Of a stretch of 64,000 nucleotides of DNA, positions 48,307 through 58,118 are shown one piece after another. Both the position numbers and the translations under genes were made by a program. The notes beneath the pieces are model-generated. The model saw only the letters and a program-made list of their open reading frames with translations. It did no database searches and had not been told where the DNA came from. Origin of the DNA: Lachancea thermotolerans CBS 6340 (lineage: Eukaryota; Ascomycota; Saccharomycetes; Saccharomycetales; Saccharomycetaceae); assembly GCF_000142805.1 (NCBI RefSeq), contig NC_013077.1, forward strand, positions 434,001 through 498,000, read 5' to 3'. The stretch's first letter is position 1. Each line of letters opens with the position of its first letter.

Positions 48307-51180
48307 TTACACCTTCTTTCTACCCACCAAGCTGTCAGCAATAGCTCTGGTGCTTTCCCAGTGGATGACCTTTGGCATCCTCTTGACGACCTCAGTCTCA
48401 AAGTCGTAGATTTGTCTGATAGAGGAGAACACAACGTGGGAACCCTTGATACCTAGCACGGCAGCAGTGGCAGAAATCTCCTTGTTGTCTGGGTCAAACT
48501 CCTCATCGTCAGCGCGAGCCTTCGCGATGACCTCTTGTTGCTGCTCAATGTAACCAACAGCCTTGATAGCCAGTCTTGTGGCTCTGGTTCTGTCAATTGG
48601 AGATGGCAAACCACCCTGTTGAACGTGACCTGGGATTGCAGATTTGGCGCTGAATGAACCCTTAGCCTCAGAAGTCATGACCTCAGCCAAGACCTCTGGG
48701 GTAAACACCTTAGAGGCGTTCTTCGACTTGAGGATCAACTTACCGAATCTGTTTCTGCCTTGAGCGGTCTCGAAGCTTTCGCGTAGAGTTTCAATGTCCT
48801 CTGACAGCTGCTCCAAAGAAATTCCCTCCTCTGGAACGTAGGAAACCTGGGCGCCAACAGCTAGAGAAGCATTTGTCGCCAAGAAACCTGAGTTGCCACC
48901 CTGGACGTCAACAACGAATGCAGTACCTCTGGTGGAGGCAGCAGACTGCTTGATAACGTCACAGTAGTCCATCAAAGCGTTAAGGGCGGTGTCAGTACCC
49001 AAGGAATACTCAGTACCTGGAACGTTGTTGGACAGAGTGGCTGGGATCAACACCATTGGAATTCTGAAAGCAGGGTAGTTTTCTCTTGCTCTTTCCAACT
49101 GGTGCAAAGAGACAAAGGCCTCGAAACCACCAACGATCATCAAACCATCGAACTGGTACTTCTGGAAGTAGTAGGCAATCATACCGATGTCAGCCTCCTC
49201 AGGGGTAACTCTGTTGGTACCGATTTCGGAACCACCACGGCTCTGCCAGCCAAGCATGGACTTCCAGTCTAGGGAACGGACACTCTCATGTCTGGCCAAA
49301 CCGGACCAACCGTTGTAGATAGCGTAAGGTCTGTGACCTTGAGACATACAGTAGGTAGCCATGGAGTAGACAGCGGAGTTGATACCACCAGCGGGAGCAC
49401 CGACGTTAACAATGGCAATCTTAAGTCTCTTCTCTTGTGGCAATTTAGGAGGGTTGTGGTCGGCAGAGTTGACAGCCATGAAGTTGTTCAAGTGCTCAAC
49501 AAACTCAGTGTCTCTCAAGCTCATGGCTTTCTTGAAGTCCTTGGCGTGAATAGCCTCTGCAACAGACTTGGTCAATCTGACAGAGTCAACCAATGACTTA
49601 CGAGTGATTTTGTTCTCGTTGATGGCAATGAGAGGAGATGGAGTGTCTGGGCTGGATTCCAAAACGGCATTGACAGCCTCAACACCCTGTAGAGTGGCCA
49701 GAATACGGTCGTAAGCAACAGCAGTACCACCTCTCTGGACGTGACCTAGCGTAGTAACTCTAGTGTCTAGACCCAATCTGTCAACAAGGACCTTGTGGAC
49801 GTCGTTAGGAGAAATTGGAGTCAGGTCGTTGGCAATGGCACCTTCAGCAACAACAACAATGGTAGTTCTCTTGCCTCTTGATCTGTGCTTCGAGACAATG
49901 TCGCACATCTGGTCTTGCCATTCCCTGGAAGAAGCAGGCTTTTCTGGGATCAGAATGTAGTCAGCGGTAGTGGCAATACCGGCCATCAAAGCCAACCAAC
50001 CACAGTTTCTACCCATGACCTCGACAACGAAGGCTCTGGAGTGAGAGTTAGCGGTTGCCTCAATGTAGTCAATGGCTCTGCAGATTCTGTCCAGAGAAGA
50101 GTAAGCACCAATTGTGGCATCGGTGGTAGACATATCGTTGTCAATGGACCCGACAGTACCACAAATGTTCAGGTGCTTGTATCTAGTGTACTGTTCAGAT
50201 GTGATCTTGCCTGTGTCCCTCAGTTCCTCGAGCAGAGATGGCCACTCGGATCTGAAGAGGTCAGCACCGGTTAGCGAACCGTCACCGCCACATACGATCA
50301 ATGCGTCGACACCGGCCTCGATCAAGTGCAAAGCACCAAGAAGTCTCCCCGCACGCTCTCTGAATTCCATGCAACGAGCAGTACCGATGTTGGTACCACC
50401 CTCGCTAGACCAGCCACGGACGTCTTCCCAGTTGAATTGCTTGATGTACTCAGGGCCACCACGCACCAAACCTTCGTAACCCTCCATCACAACGTAGGCA
50501 CGGCAGCCCTTAGAAATAGCAGTACGCACAATGGCACGAACGTTGGCGTTCATACCAGGAGCGTCACCACCGGAGGTCATGACAGCAATGGCCTTCTGCT
50601 CAGAGCCCTTTGGCTCGGCAGTCAAAGAGTCCGAGATCGACATGGAACCTGCGCTTGTCAAGTCAATGGTCGACTGTGCGGAAGATGGGGCTGTGGAGGT
50701 GAAGCTCCCCTTAGAAGCAGGGGGGGCAGTAGGCATAGCGCTGACAGCATTCTTGGTCTTAGTGACACCGACAACGTTGCCGACTGGGTCGACAGCGTAG
50801 AGCTCCATAGGGAACAGGTCGGTTGGGTAGGCCTGGTAGCTGGCCTTCTGCTCTTCTAGGTTAGCCTTGCACTGAGCCACGTCGACAGCCTTGAAGACTA
50901 GGGAGTCAGACACAAGGGATCTCCAGTCAGCCGTCTCGAGGCTGCTGGTGAGCTTTTGGAGACGCTCCTCGCTCGCGGCGTGCTTCTTGGAGTCTTCAAC
51001 CAGAACAACTTCCAGCGCGACGTTCGAGTTACGGAGAAAGGTCGATGTGCCAGCCGCGCTCTCCTGCTCCAGCTGCAGGAACTGCGCGTAAAAGTCCACA
51101 GCCGACTGATAGGTGTCTTTGGAATATGCGGTCACGGTACATTCTGAGGTACCGTTGACCAATGGAATATCAACAGTCAT
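48307..51180 (-). CDS. PFK2: 6-phosphofructokinase beta subunit
   Basis: 957 residues from the ATG at 51180 (S. cerevisiae 959). An N-terminal regulatory domain of about 190 residues with a glyoxalase-like start (VNGTSECTVTAYS) is followed by two PFK halves. The N-half has the ATP site (MTSGGDAPGMN), GGDGSLTGAD and the catalytic GSIDNDM region; the C-half is the degenerate, allosteric one (NVGAPAGGINSA). The enzyme commits fructose 6-phosphate to glycolysis as an alpha4-beta4 octamer. The beta type is favoured by its N-terminus and by the INP1 neighbour (YMR205C). The frame is open for 327 bases further upstream with one ATG at 51327; the TATAAAAG at 51286-51279 favours the shorter form. Confidence 0.96.
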   Translation of the reverse strand: MTVDIPLVNGTSECTVTAYSKDTYQSAVDFYAQFLQLEQESAAGTSTFLRNSNVALEVVLVEDSKKHAASEERLQKLTSSLETADWRSLVSDSLVFKAVDVAQCKANLEEQKASYQAYPTDLFPMELYAVDPVGNVVGVTKTKNAVSAMPTAPPASKGSFTSTAPSSAQSTIDLTSAGSMSISDSLTAEPKGSEQKAIAVMTSGGDAPGMNANVRAIVRTAISKGCRAYVVMEGYEGLVRGGPEYIKQFNWEDVRGWSSEGGTNIGTARCMEFRERAGRLLGALHLIEAGVDALIVCGGDGSLTGADLFRSEWPSLLEELRDTGKITSEQYTRYKHLNICGTVGSIDNDMSTTDATIGAYSSLDRICRAIDYIEATANSHSRAFVVEVMGRNCGWLALMAGIATTADYILIPEKPASSREWQDQMCDIVSKHRSRGKRTTIVVVAEGAIANDLTPISPNDVHKVLVDRLGLDTRVTTLGHVQRGGTAVAYDRILATLQGVEAVNAVLESSPDTPSPLIAINENKITRKSLVDSVRLTKSVAEAIHAKDFKKAMSLRDTEFVEHLNNFMAVNSADHNPPKLPQEKRLKIAIVNVGAPAGGINSAVYSMATYCMSQGHRPYAIYNGWSGLARHESVRSLDWKSMLGWQSRGGSEIGTNRVTPEEADIGMIAYYFQKYQFDGLMIVGGFEAFVSLHQLERARENYPAFRIPMVLIPATLSNNVPGTEYSLGTDTALNALMDYCDVIKQSAASTRGTAFVVDVQGGNSGFLATNASLAVGAQVSYVPEEGISLEQLSEDIETLRESFETAQGRNRFGKLILKSKNASKVFTPEVLAEVMTSEAKGSFSAKSAIPGHVQQGGLPSPIDRTRATRLAIKAVGYIEQQQEVIAKARADDEEFDPDNKEISATAAVLGIKGSHVVFSSIRQIYDFETEVVKRMPKVIHWESTRAIADSLVGRKKV

Positions 51181-51278
51181 CTCGATGCTGAGAAAGATGC
51201 TTTCGGAGGTCGAGAAATTCGATTTGGATCTTCTTTGCGCTAAATTCGCTCTCTTTGGTCTGACTTCTCTCAACTTGT

Positions 51279-51286
51279 CTTTTATA
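51279..51286 (-). promoter_or_regulatory. TATA box of PFK2
   Basis: TATAAAAG on the minus strand, 99-106 bases before the ATG at 51180. Confidence 0.6.
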
Positions 51287-52444
51287 AAATCGTAAAAGGA
51301 TGAGGTGATAGACACGCTGTTGCGCATGCGTCCTCTCACAGGTGATTTTGGGTTCCTGTAGAGGCTGACTTCCACTACGTAGTCAGCTTCCACTTGACCA
51401 GAAGCAACATGCGAGTCGCTGGCCGACAATTTGTCGCTGCGGCCCGTGTGAGACCCTGTGATGTTGCATAAGCCTGCGGCATATATTGCCGTTGGGGGCG
51501 ATGCCACTCTGGAGCACGTGATGGATCTGTTAACTTTGTAACCCGCGCTTCCGCAACGTCATTTTCGTTTACTGTGATCTATGTTCGTTAGTAGTGACCT
51601 AGTGATCTAGGAATGGCTTGGGCACATGATGCAGCAGCGATATCCGCCGAAGGGCTTTACACTGGCGAGCGGCGCCTCTGGCTTTGAGCAGAGAACTGAA
51701 GTTTCTTAGCTGATACGTAACGTTCTCGTACCATGCACGAATTTTCCTTGGATGCTTGCTATACACCCACTAAATCTCACTCAAATGACACTCAGACACA
51801 AAATTGAGAGCGGTCTGGAGGGACCGGCATATGACCTTTCAAGAGTACTGAACAGGAACTTAGGGCTCGCATTTCGTTCAAAATTTGTGGCTCACCTGAA
51901 CAATCTGTTTTGTTGTGCCTATGCTTCTCTGGTCTTGGGCGGCAAACAAGGAGTGAGAGAACAATCACAGCGGAAGAACTTTATATTAATTAACATATCA
52001 TTTTGGACGCAAGTGACAATTCTTTAGGATTTGGCTTGGCAATGGGCGAGTCCGGCTTATAGATGGCACTGTCGTGGGGTATTGAAGACCTAATGTTCGA
52101 CGCGTTCCTAAGAACAGATTATACTGAGGTGTGTCTATGAGTTGCAATTCTTCGAAATAAAGCAATAGCTCCTTGACGTCGCTGTGTTGGATACTTCATT
52201 AGCTACCACTGCCTGAACTCAGCGAAGATTCTACGACTGATCCGCAATTGTGACGGAATCTGCTCAGAGTCAGCCTGGGGTTGGCGGGAATTTAAGGAGC
52301 AGTTGCGACCAATGCTGTGACATACGCTTGAAACATAAAAATTAACAAAATTACTTAGACCTCATGAGGGACGATTGCCCGAAATAGAATTGCCTATCGG
52401 CCCCGCTGATCGCATGGCAAAGAACGATGCATTTCTATTCGCAC
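51287..52444. other. Upstream region of PFK2 and 3' end of GLO1
   Basis: About 1.1 kb between two minus-strand genes. It contains a CACGTG at 51515-51520 and the open in-frame extension of PFK2 (to 51507). The rest holds no recognisable gene; a 91-codon frame at 51752-52027 has no protein-like character. Confidence 0.5.
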
Positions 52445-53485
52445 TTAAGTACATAGCCCGTATGGGACAACCTCGATTGAGTATCCATCTGGATCCTTGA
52501 TAAAGGCCAAGTTCTTCATCTTGCCTTGGTTGAACTTAACGCCCCACTGAACTTTGTCACCGTATTGGCTCTCAATCTCCTTACACAAAGTCTCTGGGTC
52601 CTCGAGGCTGATGCAAATGTGTCCGTAGCCTTGAGGCTCCGAGTTACCGTTGTGATACTGGAAGTCCGGGTCGCTTTCGGTCCCCCAATTGTGTGTTAGC
52701 TCAAGCACGCTCTCTTGCATCCATCTGGGCTTCGCGCCGTCGTAGCTCAGGAAGTACAGAGTAAACTTTGCGTTTTCATGCTTGCTAATGTCCAGAATCT
52801 TCATTCCTAGCACATTTTGGTAGAACTCTAGCGACTTTTGGGCATCCTTGACACGAACCATGGTGTGGTTGAACTTGTAACCCTCGTCCTTCACGGGCTC
52901 CCCAGAGTCGGATCTTCCGTATGATACAAGCTCAATCCAGTATCCATCGGGGTCGAGTGCAAATGCTATATTCTTTTGACGGCCGTCTGTTAACTTCTTC
53001 TTGAAGGCGACGCCCTTCTCTTCGAGGTCTTTACAGGTTTTCTCGATGTCTGCGACACTGAAACAGATGTGGCCAAAACCGCGGTATGGCTCTTCATTAC
53101 CATTGTTCACCTTGAAAGTTGGGTCACTCTCTGTACCGTAGTTGTGCGTGAGCTCCAGCATCCCATTTTCGCGAAATACGTCAATTTCACCTCTAGAGTT
53201 GTGCTGTAGGTTGCTCTTCGGGAAGGATAGGAAATAAAGATCAAACTTTGCATCCGGGAACTTCTTGTGGCCCACAAGCTCCATTCCGAACTTGCTCTTG
53301 TAAAACTCAACGCTGCGTTGAGGGTCTTTGACCCTAACGCATGTGTGATTGAGTTTTAGCGAGGCATCATTTTGGGCCGCTTCAATTTTGATAGGGTAGA
53401 ATTTAGCTTCTGAACTCATTTTTCGAATTGCAGGTAGCCGATAAACGTTGGTTAAACGTCCTAGGTATCTTGCCACTGAGTGCAT
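52445..53485 (-). CDS. GLO1: Glyoxalase I, monomeric two-domain form
   Basis: 346 residues from the first ATG, or 324 from the ATG at 53419 (S. cerevisiae 326, matching the shorter form MSSEAKFYPIKIE). Two glyoxalase domains are tandem: residues about 40-190 (LNHTCVRVKDPQRSVEFY, GFGHICFSV) and 205-345 (FNHTMVRVKDAQKSLEFY, GYGHICISL). Metal ligands His and Glu lie in the NHT, LELTHN and YGHI segments. It converts the methylglyoxal-glutathione adduct to S-lactoylglutathione. The 22 extra residues of the long form are basic and have no acids, like a mitochondrial presequence. GLO1 (YML004C) is not a neighbour of PFK2 or PRP2 in S. cerevisiae. Confidence 0.95.
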   Translation of the reverse strand: MHSVARYLGRLTNVYRLPAIRKMSSEAKFYPIKIEAAQNDASLKLNHTCVRVKDPQRSVEFYKSKFGMELVGHKKFPDAKFDLYFLSFPKSNLQHNSRGEIDVFRENGMLELTHNYGTESDPTFKVNNGNEEPYRGFGHICFSVADIEKTCKDLEEKGVAFKKKLTDGRQKNIAFALDPDGYWIELVSYGRSDSGEPVKDEGYKFNHTMVRVKDAQKSLEFYQNVLGMKILDISKHENAKFTLYFLSYDGAKPRWMQESVLELTHNWGTESDPDFQYHNGNSEPQGYGHICISLEDPETLCKEIESQYGDKVQWGVKFNQGKMKNLAFIKDPDGYSIEVVPYGLCT

Positions 53486-53672
53486 TTCTCAAGGTTTAAA
53501 TATAATAAAATATTTGCTTAGGGATTGCAATTCTATGGAGGCCGACAAGCAAAGAATGAAAATGCATGAAAAAAACGTGATCAGAGGATCACCTGACCAC
53601 CATCCATTGATAGCGCAGTTCGGACTTCGACAGATCCGAATATTACTGAGCGACTTTGATGCCATAACGCTT

Positions 53673-56363
53673 CTAGTCCTGAGTATTGTCGCCGTTGAAG
53701 TAGTGTGGAACCATTTCTTGAAGCCAATCTTCACGAGGAACTGGCATGCAGTCACGCATAAATTCTTTTGACGTAAGTACGAGTCGCTGGTAGAGAATGA
53801 GCTTTGAAGGTTTCTTCATGTCTTGCCTAGCTGCCTGGAAAACAGTACTTGTTGGGTGTATGCTAACATTGACACCACCTTGACTTTTCCCGAGGGTTCG
53901 ATAACCAGTAGGGCTCAGACGAGCAACGTTAGTTGGGAAACCAGCAATAAAACTCTTGATAATACGAGGTTCTAGGTTTTCGTCGACATTTAAAGATTTC
54001 ATGGCCTTTTCATTGAGAGCCGCCAGACCGAGTTTATCGCAACATCTCCAAAGTTGATCTCTGATGTTTCGCACTCTAACCATCGTCTTGTATTGCACCT
54101 TATGATCGAAGCACCAAGACTTTGAATAGTCCATGTCTCTCCAGCTGTTAAAGGTTCGCAAATAAAGCATATGGTCGCTGGAGACCTTTCCTACAACCGC
54201 CGTTTTATTCTGGTCACGCTCGGCGCGTGCGTGCACAAATATAGAAGCTGTCTCATGAAGCATTGCAACTATGGTCACAACCTCCTCGAGTGCGCCCTTA
54301 CAACTCTCATGTGTAGCTGCAGTGTGAATGACCTTCCCAAAGTCTGGCTCGCAAGGAAACTCGCACATCATCCGCCCTAGCCTTGTTATGACGCCTTTAC
54401 TGTTAAGCGCACCAAGGATATACAGGTTCTCCAACGCCTTGCTGAGCGCTGGAATGCTAGGCTTGTCCAGAAGCGGAAAATTTATGAGGTCAGTTACACC
54501 TAGAGATAAAAGTAGGAGAACAACTTGAGACAAGTTAGTCCTCAGTATTTCTGGCTTTGGTAGAGGCTCAAGTTCATGGAAATACGACCATTTCGTGAAA
54601 ATTCGAAAACACTTGCCCGGCCCGACACGACCAGCACGGCCAGCACGCTGATCCACCGACGCGCGAGAGCACGGCACTGTCAATAATTGAGACATGCCAG
54701 TTGAAGGAACATACGAGTTTTCCTTAACAAAGCCGGGATCAACAACGTACTTTATGCCGTCGATAGTAAGTGAAGTCTCTGCAATGTTTGTAGCCAGGAC
54801 AATTTTCCGGCAATCTTGCGGTGTTTTCTGAAAAATTTTGGACTGCTGCTCTTGTGGGAGATTGGCGTAAATCGGGGCAATAACCATGTCTTTGATTTTG
54901 TCACCTAGTGCATGCGCTATGTCCTCCAAGCTTTGCTGTGCAGCTTCAATCTCCTCTTGACCAGTCAAGAACACTAGTATATCACCTGGAAGCGCTTGAG
55001 TGGTGTGAATTTGGAAAATAGTAGTTACTGCCGCGTTGAGATAATTAGCCTCAGGTTGCAGTGTGTAATGTATATCTACAGGGAAACGCCTGCCCGGGAC
55101 GTTGAAAATCGGTGCATCGTAAAAGAAGCTGGAAAACTTCGTGGCGTTCATGGTAGCAGACGAGATGATGAGTTTCAGGTCTTTGCGGTGGGGTAGTATG
55201 TCTTTAAGCAGTCCTAGAAGCACATCTGTTGCTAAAGTTCTTTCGTGTGCCTCATCTATCATGATGCATGCATATTTGCTGAGCTCGGGGTCGGTCATGA
55301 ACTCTCGCAAAAGCATACCGTCCGTCATATATTTCAAAATGGTGGTGTCGGGAGTTGTTTTGTCTTCAAATCTGATCGAATACCCAACTTGTTTGCCCAA
55401 TACAACATTCATCTCATCTGCTACTCTGGCGGCCACAGATGTCGCAGCGACACGACGAGGTTGAGTACACGCGATCTGGTATCTACCCCTCTGGGTATAT
55501 CCATCCTCCACGAGATACTGGGGCAGTTGCGTGGTTTTTCCTGAACCAGTCTCACCAACTACAATCAAAATCTGATTTTCTTTAATACTTGTGAGGAGTT
55601 CTTGGCGAAAGTGGTAAACAGGCAAAGACTTGCGAGTTTCCTGGATTGTCAACAAGCGCTTGTTTTCCCTTTCAAGCTCTGTTAGAAGCTTATTATCGTA
55701 CTCAGAATGCTCTTCTGGAAGAACATCTTCGTTAGAATCCTCTGTAAATTCGATCATAGCTTCGTCATCGAAAACAAAATCGTAGCCTTGGGAACCTTCA
55801 ACATAAATTTCTTCTGCACCTGATGCAGCGCGTACTGCGTTCTTCATTTGTTGATCTTCCCATAGCTTCTGCCGAGACTCTTTCTCACCATTCTGAGCAG
55901 GCTTGCGCTTAAGAAGCTGTTGCTTGCGGTTCAAATCAATGCTCCCGTTCTCGTCAATATAGTCATCTTGGAATTTGAATCCGTGTTTCCCAGCATCTTC
56001 GCGCTGTTGGACAAGGGCAACTAGTTCTCTTTTGAGGGTAATTTCGTCCCTCTCCTTTTGCGTGAGCTGCTCCCATCCATACTTCTCAACGTCTTTCTCG
56101 AGAAAAACAAGCTCCTGTTGCAGCACTTGTAGTTTTAGCTGTTCCCGCGAAGCCAAGTATTGCCGCCTTGCGAGGATACGCATTTCATCTATATTGTGGT
56201 CTACTTCCCCAGTATTTAGGTCCGTACTCTTCTGCTGTGCTTGTAGACCATCATTCTGAGAAGCACCCTCTTCGTGAGCTTTAGGCTTCTTGATCGGGGC
56301 ATCATCAACCACATCATGGCTTTTCAGTCGCCTTTTTCCGGTTCCAGATATAGTTCCGCTCAT
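53673..56363 (-). CDS. PRP2: DEAH-box RNA helicase of spliceosome activation
   Basis: 896 residues (S. cerevisiae 876). The N-terminal 215 residues are charged and helical, and conserved with Prp2 (LQQELVFLEKDVEKYGWEQLTQKERDEI region, about 80-110). The helicase core has motif I GETGSGKTTQ near 270, motif II DEAH near 369, SAT (motif III), and motif VI QRAGRAGR. Winged-helix, ratchet and OB domains follow. Prp2 works with Spp2 to remodel the spliceosome before the first step. Prp2 rather than Prp16, Prp22 or Prp43 is indicated by length, N-terminus and the PRP2-URK1-PHO91 order (YNR011C-YNR013C). Confidence 0.95.
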   Translation of the reverse strand: MSGTISGTGKRRLKSHDVVDDAPIKKPKAHEEGASQNDGLQAQQKSTDLNTGEVDHNIDEMRILARRQYLASREQLKLQVLQQELVFLEKDVEKYGWEQLTQKERDEITLKRELVALVQQREDAGKHGFKFQDDYIDENGSIDLNRKQQLLKRKPAQNGEKESRQKLWEDQQMKNAVRAASGAEEIYVEGSQGYDFVFDDEAMIEFTEDSNEDVLPEEHSEYDNKLLTELERENKRLLTIQETRKSLPVYHFRQELLTSIKENQILIVVGETGSGKTTQLPQYLVEDGYTQRGRYQIACTQPRRVAATSVAARVADEMNVVLGKQVGYSIRFEDKTTPDTTILKYMTDGMLLREFMTDPELSKYACIMIDEAHERTLATDVLLGLLKDILPHRKDLKLIISSATMNATKFSSFFYDAPIFNVPGRRFPVDIHYTLQPEANYLNAAVTTIFQIHTTQALPGDILVFLTGQEEIEAAQQSLEDIAHALGDKIKDMVIAPIYANLPQEQQSKIFQKTPQDCRKIVLATNIAETSLTIDGIKYVVDPGFVKENSYVPSTGMSQLLTVPCSRASVDQRAGRAGRVGPGKCFRIFTKWSYFHELEPLPKPEILRTNLSQVVLLLLSLGVTDLINFPLLDKPSIPALSKALENLYILGALNSKGVITRLGRMMCEFPCEPDFGKVIHTAATHESCKGALEEVVTIVAMLHETASIFVHARAERDQNKTAVVGKVSSDHMLYLRTFNSWRDMDYSKSWCFDHKVQYKTMVRVRNIRDQLWRCCDKLGLAALNEKAMKSLNVDENLEPRIIKSFIAGFPTNVARLSPTGYRTLGKSQGGVNVSIHPTSTVFQAARQDMKKPSKLILYQRLVLTSKEFMRDCMPVPREDWLQEMVPHYFNGDNTQD

Positions 56364-56561
56364 GTGTGGCCACCTCTATAGTTTGTTAGCTGGACGCTGA
56401 CGATGTGTGTAGCTCATCGCTACCTACCTTATTTACTATCATCTGAAAAATTTTGAGTATTGCAGCGATGAGATTAAGCTCATCGACCCCATCACAAGGG
56501 TTTCAAAGCTTTAAAAACCAACTGGCAGACCGCTTTTAGGGCGCTTTGTTTACGAGAAGGC

Positions 56562-58037
56562 ATGGGAGGGCTTGAATCTAACTCAAATAGCAACCTCTCC
56601 CTTTTCATTGGCCCCGAAGATGGCTCCCAAGAGCTGCGCAGGACGGGAGACCCTGCAGATCACGGCCCTCGTTACATCCCACCTTGGACAACGCCTTATG
56701 TTATAGGTGTTGGAGGAAGTTCCGGCTCCGGCAAAACGAGTGTAGCAGCAAAGATCATCTCATCGATAAATACGCCCTGGACTGTTTTGATATCTCTAGA
56801 CAATTTCTATAAACCCTTGACGCAAGAACAGCGGGAACAGGCGTTTCAGAACAACTTTGATTTTGACGAGCCCGATTCCATCGACCTTGATCTTGCATAT
56901 GAGTGTATCCGCAGTTTGAAGGAAGGCAAGAAAACGTCGATCCCGCTTTACAGCTTCGTTCACCACAACAGAGTACCTGGAAAGAGCGTCACAATTTATG
57001 GTTCCAGTGTCATTGTGGTCGAAGGAATCTATGCTCTTCATGACAAGCGCTTGCTGGATCTTATGGATTTGAAAGTCTTTGTTGATGTCGACCTGGACGT
57101 TTGCCTTGCAAGAAGACTATCTCGAGACATCATCTCCAGAGGACGAGAGCTGGACGGGTGCATCCAGCAATGGGAAAAGTTTGTGAAGCCCAATGCTGAG
57201 AAATATGTGAACCCCAGTATGAAAAATGCTGACGTGATAATTCCCTCGATGGGCAACAACGCTGTCGCAACTCAGACGGTTATCAACCATATTAAATCGA
57301 GACTACAGGTCAAATCGCGAAAGCATTTACAGGAATTGAGAAACCTTGGGCATACCAAAGAACTAAAGCCTTTAAGCGAGATGGGGAACGTCCATCAGCT
57401 TGAGCACACTAGCCAAGTGGTTGCACTAAAGACAATATTATTGGACAAATACACACCAAGAGACGATTTCGTTTTCTACTTCGATAGAATTGCGTCTATC
57501 TTAATCTCGCGTGCCCTGGATGATATGCCGTTGCACCCACAAAAGCAGATCACAACCCCAACTGGAATCAAAGTGACTGCTCCTTCAGTACACTTCGACA
57601 AAGTTGCCTCCATTAATATTGTGCGCTCTGGCGACTGCTTTATGAGGTCTTTGAAGAAAGCGGTTCCAGGGATGGCCATGGGCAAGCTTCTGATCCAGTC
57701 TGATTCAAATACTGGTGAACCGCAGCTTCACTGCGAATTCCTACCTCCCGGTCTTGAAAACTATGAACAGGTCTTACTGGCCGATGCCCAAATTATATCT
57801 GGCGCAGCGGTTATCATGGCTATTCAAGTCTTACTAGACCATGGTGTTCCGCTTTCAAAGATAAAGGTGTTGGTTTACCTGGCAACTGAGATTGGCATAC
57901 GCCGTATCGTCAATGCATTCAGTGGCTCAGTCACAATTCATGCTGGTGAGATTGTGGCGACCGAAGCACTAGGGACGCATCATTGCAAGTGGGCGAGAAA
58001 AAGATTCGTAGACTCTCAATACTTCGGTTGCGACTAA
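56562..58037 (+). CDS. URK1: Uridine/cytidine kinase
   Basis: 491 residues (S. cerevisiae 501). The kinase domain has Walker A GVGGSSGSGKTS near 50, a DNFY motif (SLDNFYKPL) and FDEPDSIDLDL, the uridine-binding region. The second half (about 275-480) is a uracil phosphoribosyltransferase-like domain whose PRPP loop is not of the active type (LADAQIISGAAVIMA), as in eukaryotic uridine kinases. It phosphorylates uridine and cytidine in pyrimidine salvage. It is divergent from PRP2. Confidence 0.96.
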   Translation: MGGLESNSNSNLSLFIGPEDGSQELRRTGDPADHGPRYIPPWTTPYVIGVGGSSGSGKTSVAAKIISSINTPWTVLISLDNFYKPLTQEQREQAFQNNFDFDEPDSIDLDLAYECIRSLKEGKKTSIPLYSFVHHNRVPGKSVTIYGSSVIVVEGIYALHDKRLLDLMDLKVFVDVDLDVCLARRLSRDIISRGRELDGCIQQWEKFVKPNAEKYVNPSMKNADVIIPSMGNNAVATQTVINHIKSRLQVKSRKHLQELRNLGHTKELKPLSEMGNVHQLEHTSQVVALKTILLDKYTPRDDFVFYFDRIASILISRALDDMPLHPQKQITTPTGIKVTAPSVHFDKVASINIVRSGDCFMRSLKKAVPGMAMGKLLIQSDSNTGEPQLHCEFLPPGLENYEQVLLADAQIISGAAVIMAIQVLLDHGVPLSKIKVLVYLATEIGIRRIVNAFSGSVTIHAGEIVATEALGTHHCKWARKRFVDSQYFGCD

Positions 58038-58118
58038 GTGATTGACTGCATCTAGCGAGCTCGATATTATTGAGTTTGTATAGACAATACACTAATTTTT
58101 AATGCATAAATAGTCTAG

